Of a DNA stretch of 34,393 bases, positions 25,693-32,502 are shown piece after piece; positions within the stretch are counted from its first letter, which is position 1; each line of letters starts with the position of its first letter. The notes beneath the pieces are model-generated. The model saw nothing but the letters and a program-made list of their open reading frames with translations, made no database searches and was not told the DNA's origin. Source of the stretch: Streptomyces chilikensis (GTDB taxonomy: Bacteria > Actinomycetota > Actinomycetes > Streptomycetales > Streptomycetaceae). Location of the stretch: contig NZ_LWCC02000005.1 of NCBI RefSeq assembly GCF_001642695.1, positions 3,075,824-3,110,216 of the forward strand. The letters are read 5' to 3'. The position numbers were made by a program, and so were the translations under genes.

Positions 25693-26297
25693 TGAGCCGT
25701 TGGAACGACTTGACCGGGGGGACGTCCGGCGAGGACTACGCCGCACGGTTCGCCGCCCTGGCCCGCAGCGGGAAGGACGTGCACGGCGAGGCGCGGTTCT
25801 GCGCCGCGCTCGTGCCGCCCGGAGCACGGGTGCTGGACGCCGGGTGCGGCACCGGCCGGGTCGCGATCCGGCTAGCGGAACTCGGATACGACTGCGTCGG
25901 GGTGGATCTCGACGCCTCCATGCTGGCGGTGGCCCGGCGGCGGGCGCCGCGACTGCCCTGGTTCCAGGCCGACCTCGCCGAGTTCGAGCCGGAGGCCCTC
26001 GGCGTCGCCGCGGACTTCGACCTGGTCGTCGTCGCGGGCAACGTCCTCCAGCTGGTCGCCGACGGCACCGTCGCCACGGTGGTCGCGCGCCTGGCCGCGG
26101 GCCTGCGCCCGGGCGGTCTGCTGGTCTCCGGCTTCGGCCTGGACGAGGCCCACCTGCCGGTGCCGCCCGGCCTCACCCTGCGTCAGTACGACGACCACTG
26201 CGCGGCGGCCGGCCTCACCCTCGTCGACCACTTCGCCACGTGGGACGCCGACCCCTACGACGGCGGCGGGTACGTGGTCGGCGTCCACCGCCGGTGA
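25692..26297 (+). CDS. Class I SAM-dependent methyltransferase
   Basis: Protein of 201 residues with the class I methyltransferase fold. Motif I VLDAGCGTGRVAIRLAE is near 46-62, the acidic end of strand 2 is VGVDLDASML, motif III FQADLAEF, motif IV DFDLVVVAGNVLQLV, and the post-motif GLRPGGLLVSGF. The start of the protein, DYAARFAALARSG, is typical of small-molecule methyltransferases. ATG 25692 is preferred over GTG 25683 because of the -10 hexamer spacing. It stands alone between a terminator and a convergent VOC gene, so the acceptor substrate cannot be guessed. Confidence 0.88.
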   Translation: MSRWNDLTGGTSGEDYAARFAALARSGKDVHGEARFCAALVPPGARVLDAGCGTGRVAIRLAELGYDCVGVDLDASMLAVARRRAPRLPWFQADLAEFEPEALGVAADFDLVVVAGNVLQLVADGTVATVVARLAAGLRPGGLLVSGFGLDEAHLPVPPGLTLRQYDDHCAAAGLTLVDHFATWDADPYDGGGYVVGVHRR

Positions 26298-26321
26298 GGG
26301 CGCGCGGCGGGCAGCCGGCGC

Positions 26322-27116
26322 TCAGTCCGGGACCGGGGTGAGCAGCACGAAGTCCGCGTTCGCCCGGTCGAGGCAGACGGCCATCCGGCCGACGCCCTCG
26401 GCGTCCTCGGGCCCCATCTGCACGCTGCCGCCGTTCTCGGTGACCTTGGCGACCGCGGCGTCGCAGTCGGTGACGTCGAAGACCGGGTGCCAGTACGGCC
26501 GGCCGTCCGCCAGGGTGAGGTTCTCCCGGGGGAGCTCCATGAGGCCGCCGTGCATCCGCTCCTCGGGGAGCCCGGCGGGCGTGATGAGGGAGTACGTGCC
26601 GCCGCCGGGCAGCTCCGTGTCGCTGAACCGCCAGCCGAGGACCTCGCCGTAGAACTCCTTCGCGGCGGCCGCGTCGCTCGTGTACAGCTCGGTCCAGGAC
26701 AGGGACCCCGGCTGGTCCACCAGCTCGACGCCCTTGTCGGTTCCCGGCTGCCACACGGCGAACTGTCCCCCCAGGGGGTCGCTGTACTGCGCCATCCGGC
26801 CCCACTCGTCCAGGTCCGTCGGAGGCACGCGCACGGTGCCGCCGGCGCGCTCCACGGCCCTGGTCGTGGCGTCCGCGTCGGTGACGCCGTAGTAGATCAT
26901 CCAGGCGGAGCGCGCGCCCTCCTCGGTGAGCTTCCCGAGCCCGGCGACGCTCTTGCCGTCCTTGCGGAACATGCCGCCCTCCACGTCCTCCCCCTCGCCC
27001 ATGGACTCGTAGTCCCAGCCGAGCACCGCGCCGTAGAAGGCCGCGGCGGCCCGCACGTCAGGTGCGCCGAGGTCGAGCCAGCAGGGGGCACCGGGGGCGA
27101 AGTCCTTGGTGATCAT
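26322..27116 (-). CDS. Two-domain VOC (glyoxalase/bleomycin-resistance fold) protein
   Basis: Protein of 264 residues made of two VOC halves. The first starts PCWLDLGAPDVRAAAAFYGAVLGW (about 11-34), the second SLSWTELYTSDAAAAKEFYGEVLGW (about 138-162). Each ends with a DP.GG.FA/VW or ANADFVLL strand. Metal-binding His at the usual first position is absent (Trp-Leu-Asp, Trp-Thr-Glu), so a classic glyoxalase reaction is doubtful. The pattern resembles the CFP30B-type family of actinobacterial VOC proteins. ATG at 27116 follows AAGGGAA. Monocistronic, no signal peptide. Binding or detoxifying a small molecule is the family-level guess. Confidence 0.85.
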   Translation of the reverse strand: MITKDFAPGAPCWLDLGAPDVRAAAAFYGAVLGWDYESMGEGEDVEGGMFRKDGKSVAGLGKLTEEGARSAWMIYYGVTDADATTRAVERAGGTVRVPPTDLDEWGRMAQYSDPLGGQFAVWQPGTDKGVELVDQPGSLSWTELYTSDAAAAKEFYGEVLGWRFSDTELPGGGTYSLITPAGLPEERMHGGLMELPRENLTLADGRPYWHPVFDVTDCDAAVAKVTENGGSVQMGPEDAEGVGRMAVCLDRANADFVLLTPVPD

Positions 27117-27279
27117 GGCAGTGGTTCCCTTCGCGGAAGCTGGACGGATCCAGCGTGGCACGCGAGGACGGCGGTCGCCCGTCGGGAGCGGGCCGGATCC
27201 CCCGGCCCGCTCCGGCGTCGTCATTCCCGCGACGGACCTCCGCCGGTCGCCGGGGTCCGTCCCCGGCGTCCCGGACCGG

Positions 27280-27588
27280 TCACCCCGTCGGGTGCTGCTC
27301 GTGGACGTCGCAGTCGGTGTAGACCGGCGGTCGCGTCATCAACTCCGAGAGCCGCCGCGCGAGCTCGTCGGTCTCGGGCGCGTCGCTGTTGGCCATGGCG
27401 CTCTCGTGGGAGTCGAACTCCACCACCGCGAGGTAGCGGTTGGCGTCGGCCCGGTCCTTGAGCAGCATGCGGGCGGTGGGGGAGTTGGCCCGGCCCTGCG
27501 AACGGGCCTGCTCCTCGTAGGCGCGCATCATCTCGCGCACCTCGTCGATGCGCTCCGTCTCGAAGTCGATGATCTGCACGAACTTCAT
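27280..27588 (-). CDS. Small dimeric alpha/beta-barrel-like protein
   Basis: Protein of 102 residues that looks like a ferredoxin-like dimeric alpha/beta barrel: strand MKFVQIIDFET, helix RIDEVREMMRAYEEQARSQG, strand TARMLLKDRADANRYLAVVEFDSHESAMANSD and helix TDELARRLSELM. Such proteins include monooxygenase-like and stress-responsive subunits; no catalytic residue can be identified. It has no cysteine in the N-terminal half. ATG at 27588 has GAGGAG about 11 bp upstream, a little far. Neighbours are a VOC gene and an unrecognised gene on the same strand with large gaps. Confidence 0.75.
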   Translation of the reverse strand: MKFVQIIDFETERIDEVREMMRAYEEQARSQGRANSPTARMLLKDRADANRYLAVVEFDSHESAMANSDAPETDELARRLSELMTRPPVYTDCDVHEQHPTG

Positions 27589-27875
27589 CCGGCGGTCACT
27601 CCTCGTCTCTCACGGGCCCGCGGGCGGGGTCCGTACCCACGGCCGGCAGCACGGTGCCGACCGGGCCAACGAGCCACCGCTCGTGAGGCAACGGCAGCGG
27701 CGCCCACGATGGGCCGGTCGGGCGGCGGACCGTTCCCGCCGTGACCGCCGGACGGCCGCCGGGGAGGCGGCGGGGGAGCCCGGCGGGTCGCCTGCCGCCC
27801 GCAGGTGCGCCGGGCCCGTGCGGCCGGTGCGGCCCGGATTCGCCGGTCGTGATCCCCGCGAGGGGTGCCCGGCGG

Positions 27876-28346
27876 CTACGAGGGCTGCCCGAGCCGCCGC
27901 AGGGAGTCCCTGACCACCTGCAGCTCGCACAGCAGGCGGTCCACCACGGCGTCCAGGACGAGGACCGGGTCCTGTGCCGACCAGAACCGGACGGTTCGCT
28001 CCAACTCCTCCTGCCAGAAGGCGGCATCGTCGTCGACCCTGTACCGAAGCCGCCGTGCGAGGCCGGCGAAGCCCGGCCCCGGCGCGTGCGAGTTCTCGGA
28101 GACGACGAGCGCCGAGAGCATCGGCCGGCCGTGCTCGACCTCGTACGCGCTGACGTGGCCGAGGGCGGGGAACATCGCCCGGAAGGGCGGCCGGCTCATC
28201 CCGGTGCTGCGGCCCTCGGGGTCGGTCACCAGGCCGAGCGCCTTGTAGGTCAGACAGGCATCCAAGGGCTTCGCCGGGTCGGCGGCCCGGGCCCTGCCCA
28301 GCAGGGCACGGTGGATCGCCTTCTCATCCGGCGTGAGTGTGATCAC
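27876..28346 (-). CDS. Unrecognised protein of 156 residues
   Basis: I do not recognise this family. The protein is soluble-looking and helical, with VITLTPDEKAIHRALLGRARAADP at the start, a Gly/Pro-containing middle (MSRPPFRAMFPALGHVSAYEVEHGRPMLSALVVSENS) and a C-terminal helix pair (FWQEELERTVRFWSA and VLVLDAVVDRLLCELQVVRDSLRRL). There is no membrane segment or signal. GTG at 28346 follows GGAG with a 5-bp spacer. Codon usage matches its neighbours. It is divergent from the SgcJ/EcaC-type gene. The 287-bp gap on its downstream side shows no other gene. Confidence 0.6.
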   Translation of the reverse strand: MITLTPDEKAIHRALLGRARAADPAKPLDACLTYKALGLVTDPEGRSTGMSRPPFRAMFPALGHVSAYEVEHGRPMLSALVVSENSHAPGPGFAGLARRLRYRVDDDAAFWQEELERTVRFWSAQDPVLVLDAVVDRLLCELQVVRDSLRRLGQPS

Positions 28347-28437
28347 GATGACTCCGTACGGGGGAGGCGGACGCAGGCCGGGACGGCGGGAGGGGCGCGG
28401 CCGCGGGCGGTGGAGCGGTGGCAGGGGCCGGAACTTG

Positions 28438-28457
28438 ACCTCGAGCCCGGTTGAGGT
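28438..28457 (+). promoter_or_regulatory. Candidate MerR-family operator
   Basis: ACCTCGAGCCCGGTTGAGGT is a 20-bp imperfect palindrome of the ACCT..AG/CT..AGGT type bound by MerR-family regulators such as SoxR. It overlaps a TTGACC hexamer (28435-28440) that would be the -35 element of the downstream gene. The expected long spacer to a -10 near 28460 fits poorly (TTGGGT), so this is tentative. No MerR gene is in the window. Confidence 0.45.
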
Positions 28458-28526
28458 CGTTGGGTGGACGGAGGCGGTCGTCACCGCCACCACCTCGGTG
28501 GTTCCGATGCGGAGGAGGGCATTGTC

Positions 28527-28961
28527 ATGTCACACGACGTTCTCGTGGTGGGGACGCTTCCACCGGAGACCCGGGCCGCGGTGACCGGTGTGGTCAAGGC
28601 GCTGGAGGAGGCGTTCAACGCGAAGGACCCGGTGGCGCTGGGCGCGCAGTTCACCGAACACGCCTCCTGGACCAACGCGCGCGGCACCCGTCTCGACGGC
28701 AGGGCCGCGATCACCGAGTTCGGCGCTCCGGCGATGAAGGGCTTCCTCCGCGACTCCTTCGCCCGCTACGACGTGGTCAAGATGCTGGAGGTGACGCCCG
28801 GTGTGATCGCGGTGAACGTGGTGCAGACACCCACCGACAGGGCGGGTGACCCCGTCCCCGGCCCGCGCGGGGCGACGCTCTGCGTGATCGCCGAGCAGCC
28901 GGAGGGCTGGCGCATCGCGGCCGGCCAGAACATGGCCGTCGACCCCCCGTCGGCTGCGTGA
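28527..28961 (+). CDS. SgcJ/EcaC-type NTF2-fold (DUF4440-like) protein
   Basis: Protein of 144 residues in the SgcJ/EcaC/SnoaL-like group. A first helix VTGVVKALEEAFNAKDPVALGAQFTEHASWTNARGTRLDGRAAI (about 20-63) contains the usual A..N.KD..AL...F.E.. pattern. The closing strands ATLCVIAEQPEGWRIAAGQN are the standard end of this family. Members include proteins in enediyne clusters and many of unknown role. ATG at 28527 follows GGAGGAGGG. A MerR-like operator lies 70 bp upstream. Alone on its strand here. Confidence 0.8.
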   Translation: MSHDVLVVGTLPPETRAAVTGVVKALEEAFNAKDPVALGAQFTEHASWTNARGTRLDGRAAITEFGAPAMKGFLRDSFARYDVVKMLEVTPGVIAVNVVQTPTDRAGDPVPGPRGATLCVIAEQPEGWRIAAGQNMAVDPPSAA

Positions 28962-29136
28962 CGCTCCGCCCCGACGCGGTCCCGCCGTCCGGTCGTCCCG
29001 GGACGGGGGCCCCGGGCGGCGCGGGACATGACCGCGGCGGGAGGGCCGTGGCGGCGACCCGCGCCGGCCTGTCCGGCACGGATGCCCGCCACCCGGCCGC
29101 GGCACCGCGAACGGGCGCTGCGGGGACGGACACCGG

Positions 29137-30048
29137 TCACGCCAGTTCACGTACGCCCGATGCGTCGGGGCGTGTCTCCGGGTCGCGGGGGCGGGGCTGC
29201 CGCATCCCGAGGGCGACGCCCGCCGCGACGAGCAGGGCGCCGGTGACGTCGGCGGCACCCGCCCGGCCGATGCCGAGGACGACGGTGGTGAGCAGCGCGC
29301 CCACCGGTACCAGGCCGGCGAAGAGACCCGCGCGGTCCGCGCCGAGGCGGCGCAGCGCGTCGTACCAGAGGAAGAAGGCGATCGCGGTGACGATCACGCC
29401 GAGGTAACCGAAGGCGGCCGCCTGGCCGAGCGTGGGCAGTCGCAGGGAGTCGGTGCCGTCCAGGACGACGCTCGCGGCCAGCAGCATGGGGACGGACAGG
29501 GCGGCCGGATAGGCGGCGACCCGCAGGGCGCCGAGCTTGGGCAGGAGCGGGACGGCCAGCAGGGAGAAGGCCACCTCGCCGGCGAGCGCGCCCAGGGCCA
29601 GCAGGAGGCCCTTCAGGCTGCCCGAGCCGAGGCCGGCGGCGACGGCCGTGCCGAGTGCCACCACGAGGGCGGCGCCGACGGTGCGGGGAGCGGGGCGTCG
29701 GCGTTCCGTCAACGGCCCGACGAGGGCGAGCACCAGGGGGACGGCTCCGACCACGGCGGCGATCATGGCGGGCCCGGCGTGCCGGGTGGCCTCGACGAGG
29801 AAGACGTTGAACCCGGCCAGGCCGGTGGCGGCCAGCGCGACCAGCAGGACGACGTCACGCGGGGTCAGGCCCGCGCGGGGCAGGCGCTGCCGGCGTACGA
29901 CGACGAGCAGGATCGCCGCGGCGAGCGCGTAGCGTAAGGCCTGTCCGGCGAAGACCGGATAGTCGGCGATGGTGGCGGACACCGCGGTCGAGGTTCCGAC
30001 GAGCAGCATCGCCGAGGCGGCGGCGACGGGGGCGGCGGAGAGTTTCAC
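29137..30048 (-). CDS. EamA/DMT-family transporter
   Basis: Membrane permease of 303 residues with about ten hydrophobic segments in two EamA halves. The first half includes GTSTAVSATIADYPVFAGQALRYALAA, and the second starts near LLLALGALAGEVAFSLLAVPLL and contains YLGVIVTAIAFFLWYDALRRLGA with the family end AGLFAGLVPVGALLTTVVL. The group exports amino acids, nucleosides and drugs. The GTG at 30048 overlaps the stop of an upstream small ORF (GTGA) and follows GGAGCG. One Leu codon is TTA (29935-29937), so bldA tRNA may limit translation. The divergent TetR gene and the palindrome between them suggest TetR control. Confidence 0.88.
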   Translation of the reverse strand: MKLSAAPVAAASAMLLVGTSTAVSATIADYPVFAGQALRYALAAAILLVVVRRQRLPRAGLTPRDVVLLVALAATGLAGFNVFLVEATRHAGPAMIAAVVGAVPLVLALVGPLTERRRPAPRTVGAALVVALGTAVAAGLGSGSLKGLLLALGALAGEVAFSLLAVPLLPKLGALRVAAYPAALSVPMLLAASVVLDGTDSLRLPTLGQAAAFGYLGVIVTAIAFFLWYDALRRLGADRAGLFAGLVPVGALLTTVVLGIGRAGAADVTGALLVAAGVALGMRQPRPRDPETRPDASGVRELA

Positions 30049-30203
30049 GCGACACGCTCCGGCGAGGCCGGGGCGGTGCCCCGTACGGCGCGCCGGGTGG
30101 CCCGGATCCTGTGGACGCCGCGTCCGGCAGGCGCGGCCGGCCGCGCGGCGGACTCCGCGCCGGGGCCGGACGACGCTTCGGTGATGAGGGCGGTGTGGTG
30201 CAC
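30045..30203 (-). CDS. Small ORF of 52 codons, coupled to the EamA transporter
   Basis: GTG at 30203 follows AAGGAGG, a perfect Shine-Dalgarno sequence, with a spacing of about 4 bp. The reading frame runs 52 codons and its TGA overlaps the GTG of the transporter (GTGA). The peptide starts VHHTALITEASSG and is Ala/Arg/Pro-rich with no membrane segment. I recognise no family. It may be a leader that sets transporter translation, or a small protein in its own right. Confidence 0.5.
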   Translation of the reverse strand: MHHTALITEASSGPGAESAARPAAPAGRGVHRIRATRRAVRGTAPASPERVA

Positions 30204-30270
30204 GGTTCCTCCTTCGGCCGACGGTAACTGAGAGCAGACGGTACCAATACCCCGGTGAACTGCAACAGGT

Positions 30271-30300
30271 CTGATGCGGATATGGCTTGGATCGCATCAG
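30271..30300. promoter_or_regulatory. Candidate TetR operator
   Basis: CTGATGCG (30271-30278) and CGCATCAG (30293-30300) are perfect 8-bp inverted arms around a 14-bp centre, in the 140-bp gap between the small ORF/transporter pair and the TetR gene. The position suits joint control of both. Confidence 0.65.
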
Positions 30301-30343
30301 CGATGTACCGTATTTGTGGAGAAGTGAATCACTGGGAGGTGTG

Positions 30344-30919
30344 ATGGGTCAGACGGCGGTACGAACGTTGCGGGCGGACGCGGAGCGCAGCGTGCGCGTG
30401 ATCCTGGAGGCGGCCGAGCGGGTGCTCGCCGAGGATCCCGGCGCCTCCATGGAGCAGATCGCCGCGACCGCGGGAGTGGCCCGCACGACGATCCACCGGC
30501 GGTTCGCCAATCGGCAGGCACTGATCGAGGCGCTGGCCTCGTCGGCGGCGCGCCAGCTCGCCCAGGCGGTCGACGACGGCAGGCCGGACACCGCGCCGCC
30601 GCTGGTGGCGATGCACCGAATAACGGCCAACGTGCTCCAGGTCAAGGGCGCCTGGGCGTTCGCGCTGGAGCTGCCGACCGAACCGGGCAGCGAGGCCGCC
30701 GTCCTCCAGCAGCACATCGCCCGCCGCTGCATCACCGTGCTGGAGCGGGCGCGGGCCGACAAGCTCATCGACGAAGCGGCCGACCTCGACTGGGTGCGCC
30801 GGGTCTACTACGCGCTCCTCCGGGAGTCCCTGCAGGACGACCCCGCAGGCGCCGACCCGGACGCCCTCGCCGCCCGCGTCATCGACACGCTGCTGCAGGG
30901 CGCCGGCCCCCGCGCCTGA
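30344..30919 (+). CDS. TetR-family transcriptional regulator
   Basis: Protein of 191 residues with an N-terminal TetR helix-turn-helix: AERVLAEDPGASMEQIAATAGVARTTIHRRFANRQALIEAL (about 22-62). The remainder is the helical ligand/dimer domain. ATG at 30344 follows GGGAGG; a GTG three bases earlier is in the same frame. Divergent from the EamA transporter unit with a palindrome between. The most likely job is ligand-released repression of that transporter and of itself. Confidence 0.92.
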   Translation: MGQTAVRTLRADAERSVRVILEAAERVLAEDPGASMEQIAATAGVARTTIHRRFANRQALIEALASSAARQLAQAVDDGRPDTAPPLVAMHRITANVLQVKGAWAFALELPTEPGSEAAVLQQHIARRCITVLERARADKLIDEAADLDWVRRVYYALLRESLQDDPAGADPDALAARVIDTLLQGAGPRA

Positions 30920-31171
30920 GCGGCGGCCCGCGGCGCGAACCGTCCGTGTCGGCCGCCCCGGACGCGTTCCGGCCGGAGCGGCCGCCCCGGACGGCCTCGG
31001 GCGCCAGGAGCCCCGGCGCCCGCTCCGCGCGCGGTCGCGGTGACGAGCCGCGGGTGATCCAAGTGGCTGGGCGGCCCGGGCGGTCCGGGCGGTCCGAGCC
31101 GCTTGGGGCCCGGGCGGACGGGCGGCGCCGAGCGGCCGGGCGGCCCCGGGCGGGTGGGGTGTTCCGGGTGT

Positions 31172-31209
31172 GCGGGCGCCCCCGGAGGACCGTCTCCGGG
31201 GGCGCCCGC
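31172..31209 (-). terminator. Hairpin terminator after the binding-protein gene; gene-free 30920-31264
   Basis: A perfect 16-bp stem (31172-31187 with 31194-31209) around a 6-nt loop lies 56 bp beyond the stop of the leftward binding-protein gene. The rest of the 345-bp gap is very GC-rich, with imperfect GGGCGG-type repeats around 31070-31160, and shows no gene. Confidence 0.8.
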
Positions 31210-31264
31210 GCGGCTGCCGGGCCGCGGGGGTGGGGGGGATCGAGGGGCCGCGGGGGCCGGTCGG

Positions 31265-32308
31265 TCAGGCCACCTTCTCGGCGTTCTCGATGGCCTCGGC
31301 CAGGCTGGTCAGCAGCGGCGTGCACTTGGCGTAGGACAGGATCGGCTCCGGCGAACGGGCGATGACCTGGCCGGCCTTGACGGCGGGCAGCTTCTTCCAG
31401 GTCGCCTCGTCGATGTCGGCGGGCTGGATGGCCTGCGCGCGGTCGTCCATGATGATCACGTCGGCCTTGTACTTGTCGACGTTCTCCCAGCTCAGGCTCT
31501 CGAACCAGCCGCCGCTCTCCTCGATGGCCTTCGCGTCCGGCTCGATGATGTTGACGCCGAGGGCCTTGTAGTACTCCAGGTCGACGGAGAGGTTGTGGGT
31601 GGAGACGTAGAACAGCTCGGCGGAGGCGGAACCGGCCAGGACCTTGATCTCCGGGCGGGCCTTGGCGGCGGCCTTCAGGCGCGCGGCGGCCTCCTCGAAC
31701 TTCTTCTTCGCCTCGACGACCGCGGCCGCCTTCATGTCGGCGCCCAGCGACTCGGCCAGCGACGCCATGCGCTCCAGCGACTTCGTCATCTGCACGTCGT
31801 AGACGGAGATGCCGACGCTCGGGGCGAACTTGGCGATCTGCTCCTTGGACTCCTCCGGGACGTACCAGAGGGTGCCCGCGTCGTCGAACATGGTGGAGAC
31901 GAGGAGGTCCGGCTTGAGGGCCGCGTACTTCTCGATGTTGAACTCGCCCCAGACGTTGCCGATGACCTCGAGCCCGGAGACGTCCATGTCGCCGGCCTGG
32001 ACGTCGGGCTTGCCGCCCTCGGTCGTGGTCGGGCCGAAGACGCCCTTCACCTTGATCCCGTAGTCGTGGAGCGCGGCGGCCGCACCGGTGAACGCCACGA
32101 TGTTCTTCGGCGCCTCGTCGAGCTTCACCGTCCGGCCCCGGTCGTCCTTGAAGGACCACGGGCCGGAGGCGGCGCCGTCCCCGGACGAACCGCCCTGTGC
32201 CGGCTTGCCGTCGTCGCCGCACGCGGCGAGAACGGCGCCGAGGCCGAGGGCGCCGCCGGCGGCGAGGACGCCTCGACGGGTGGGGTGGGAAGCGCGGACG
32301 TGGGCCAT
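31265..32308 (-). CDS. Iron-siderophore ABC transporter substrate-binding lipoprotein
   Basis: FecB/FhuD-type periplasmic-binding-like lipoprotein of 347 residues that captures ferric siderophores outside the membrane. The signal peptide ends at the lipobox LAAC with Cys30, and an RR pair at 11-12 suggests Tat export. After a Gly/Ser linker the two-lobe fold begins (WSFKDDRGRTVKLDEAPKNIVAF), with GNVWGEFNIEKYAALKPDLLV and the long inter-lobe helix at about 175-225 (LAESLGADMKAAAVVEAKKKFEEAA). It is similar in layout to DesE/CdtB-type proteins, but I cannot say which siderophore it prefers. The ATG at 32308 has only a weak ribosome site. A near-perfect iron box lies 48 bp upstream. No permease or ATPase gene adjoins it. 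Confidence 0.92.
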   Translation of the reverse strand: MAHVRASHPTRRGVLAAGGALGLGAVLAACGDDGKPAQGGSSGDGAASGPWSFKDDRGRTVKLDEAPKNIVAFTGAAAALHDYGIKVKGVFGPTTTEGGKPDVQAGDMDVSGLEVIGNVWGEFNIEKYAALKPDLLVSTMFDDAGTLWYVPEESKEQIAKFAPSVGISVYDVQMTKSLERMASLAESLGADMKAAAVVEAKKKFEEAAARLKAAAKARPEIKVLAGSASAELFYVSTHNLSVDLEYYKALGVNIIEPDAKAIEESGGWFESLSWENVDKYKADVIIMDDRAQAIQPADIDEATWKKLPAVKAGQVIARSPEPILSYAKCTPLLTSLAEAIENAEKVA

Positions 32309-32355
32309 GGGTGACTGCTTTCGAACAGGGCGGACAGCCGCCGGACGATTCGCAG

Positions 32356-32374
32356 GAAGGTTAGCCTAACCTCA
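32356..32374 (-). promoter_or_regulatory. Iron box upstream of the binding-protein gene
   Basis: GAAGGTTAGCCTAACCTCA has a perfect inner palindrome (AGGTTAG-C-CTAACCT) and matches the IdeR/DmdR operator. It predicts iron repression of the binding-protein gene, and perhaps of the divergent channel gene. Confidence 0.92.
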
Positions 32375-32502
32375 TCTGTGCTTGTCCAGAGGGTGTCCAC
32401 AAGTATTCGGGCGGCACCGCGGGACGCGGCGGAGGCGGGCGGCCCGCGCTAGGGTCGGGCCGGTCCGGACGGGCGGGGCACGAGGGCGCGGGGGCGCGGG
32501 GG

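Noticed and set aside
31070-31160. GGGCGG-rich imperfect repeats in the gap before the binding-protein gene
   Set aside because: The units are irregular and explained by base composition. Only the adjacent perfect hairpin is convincing.
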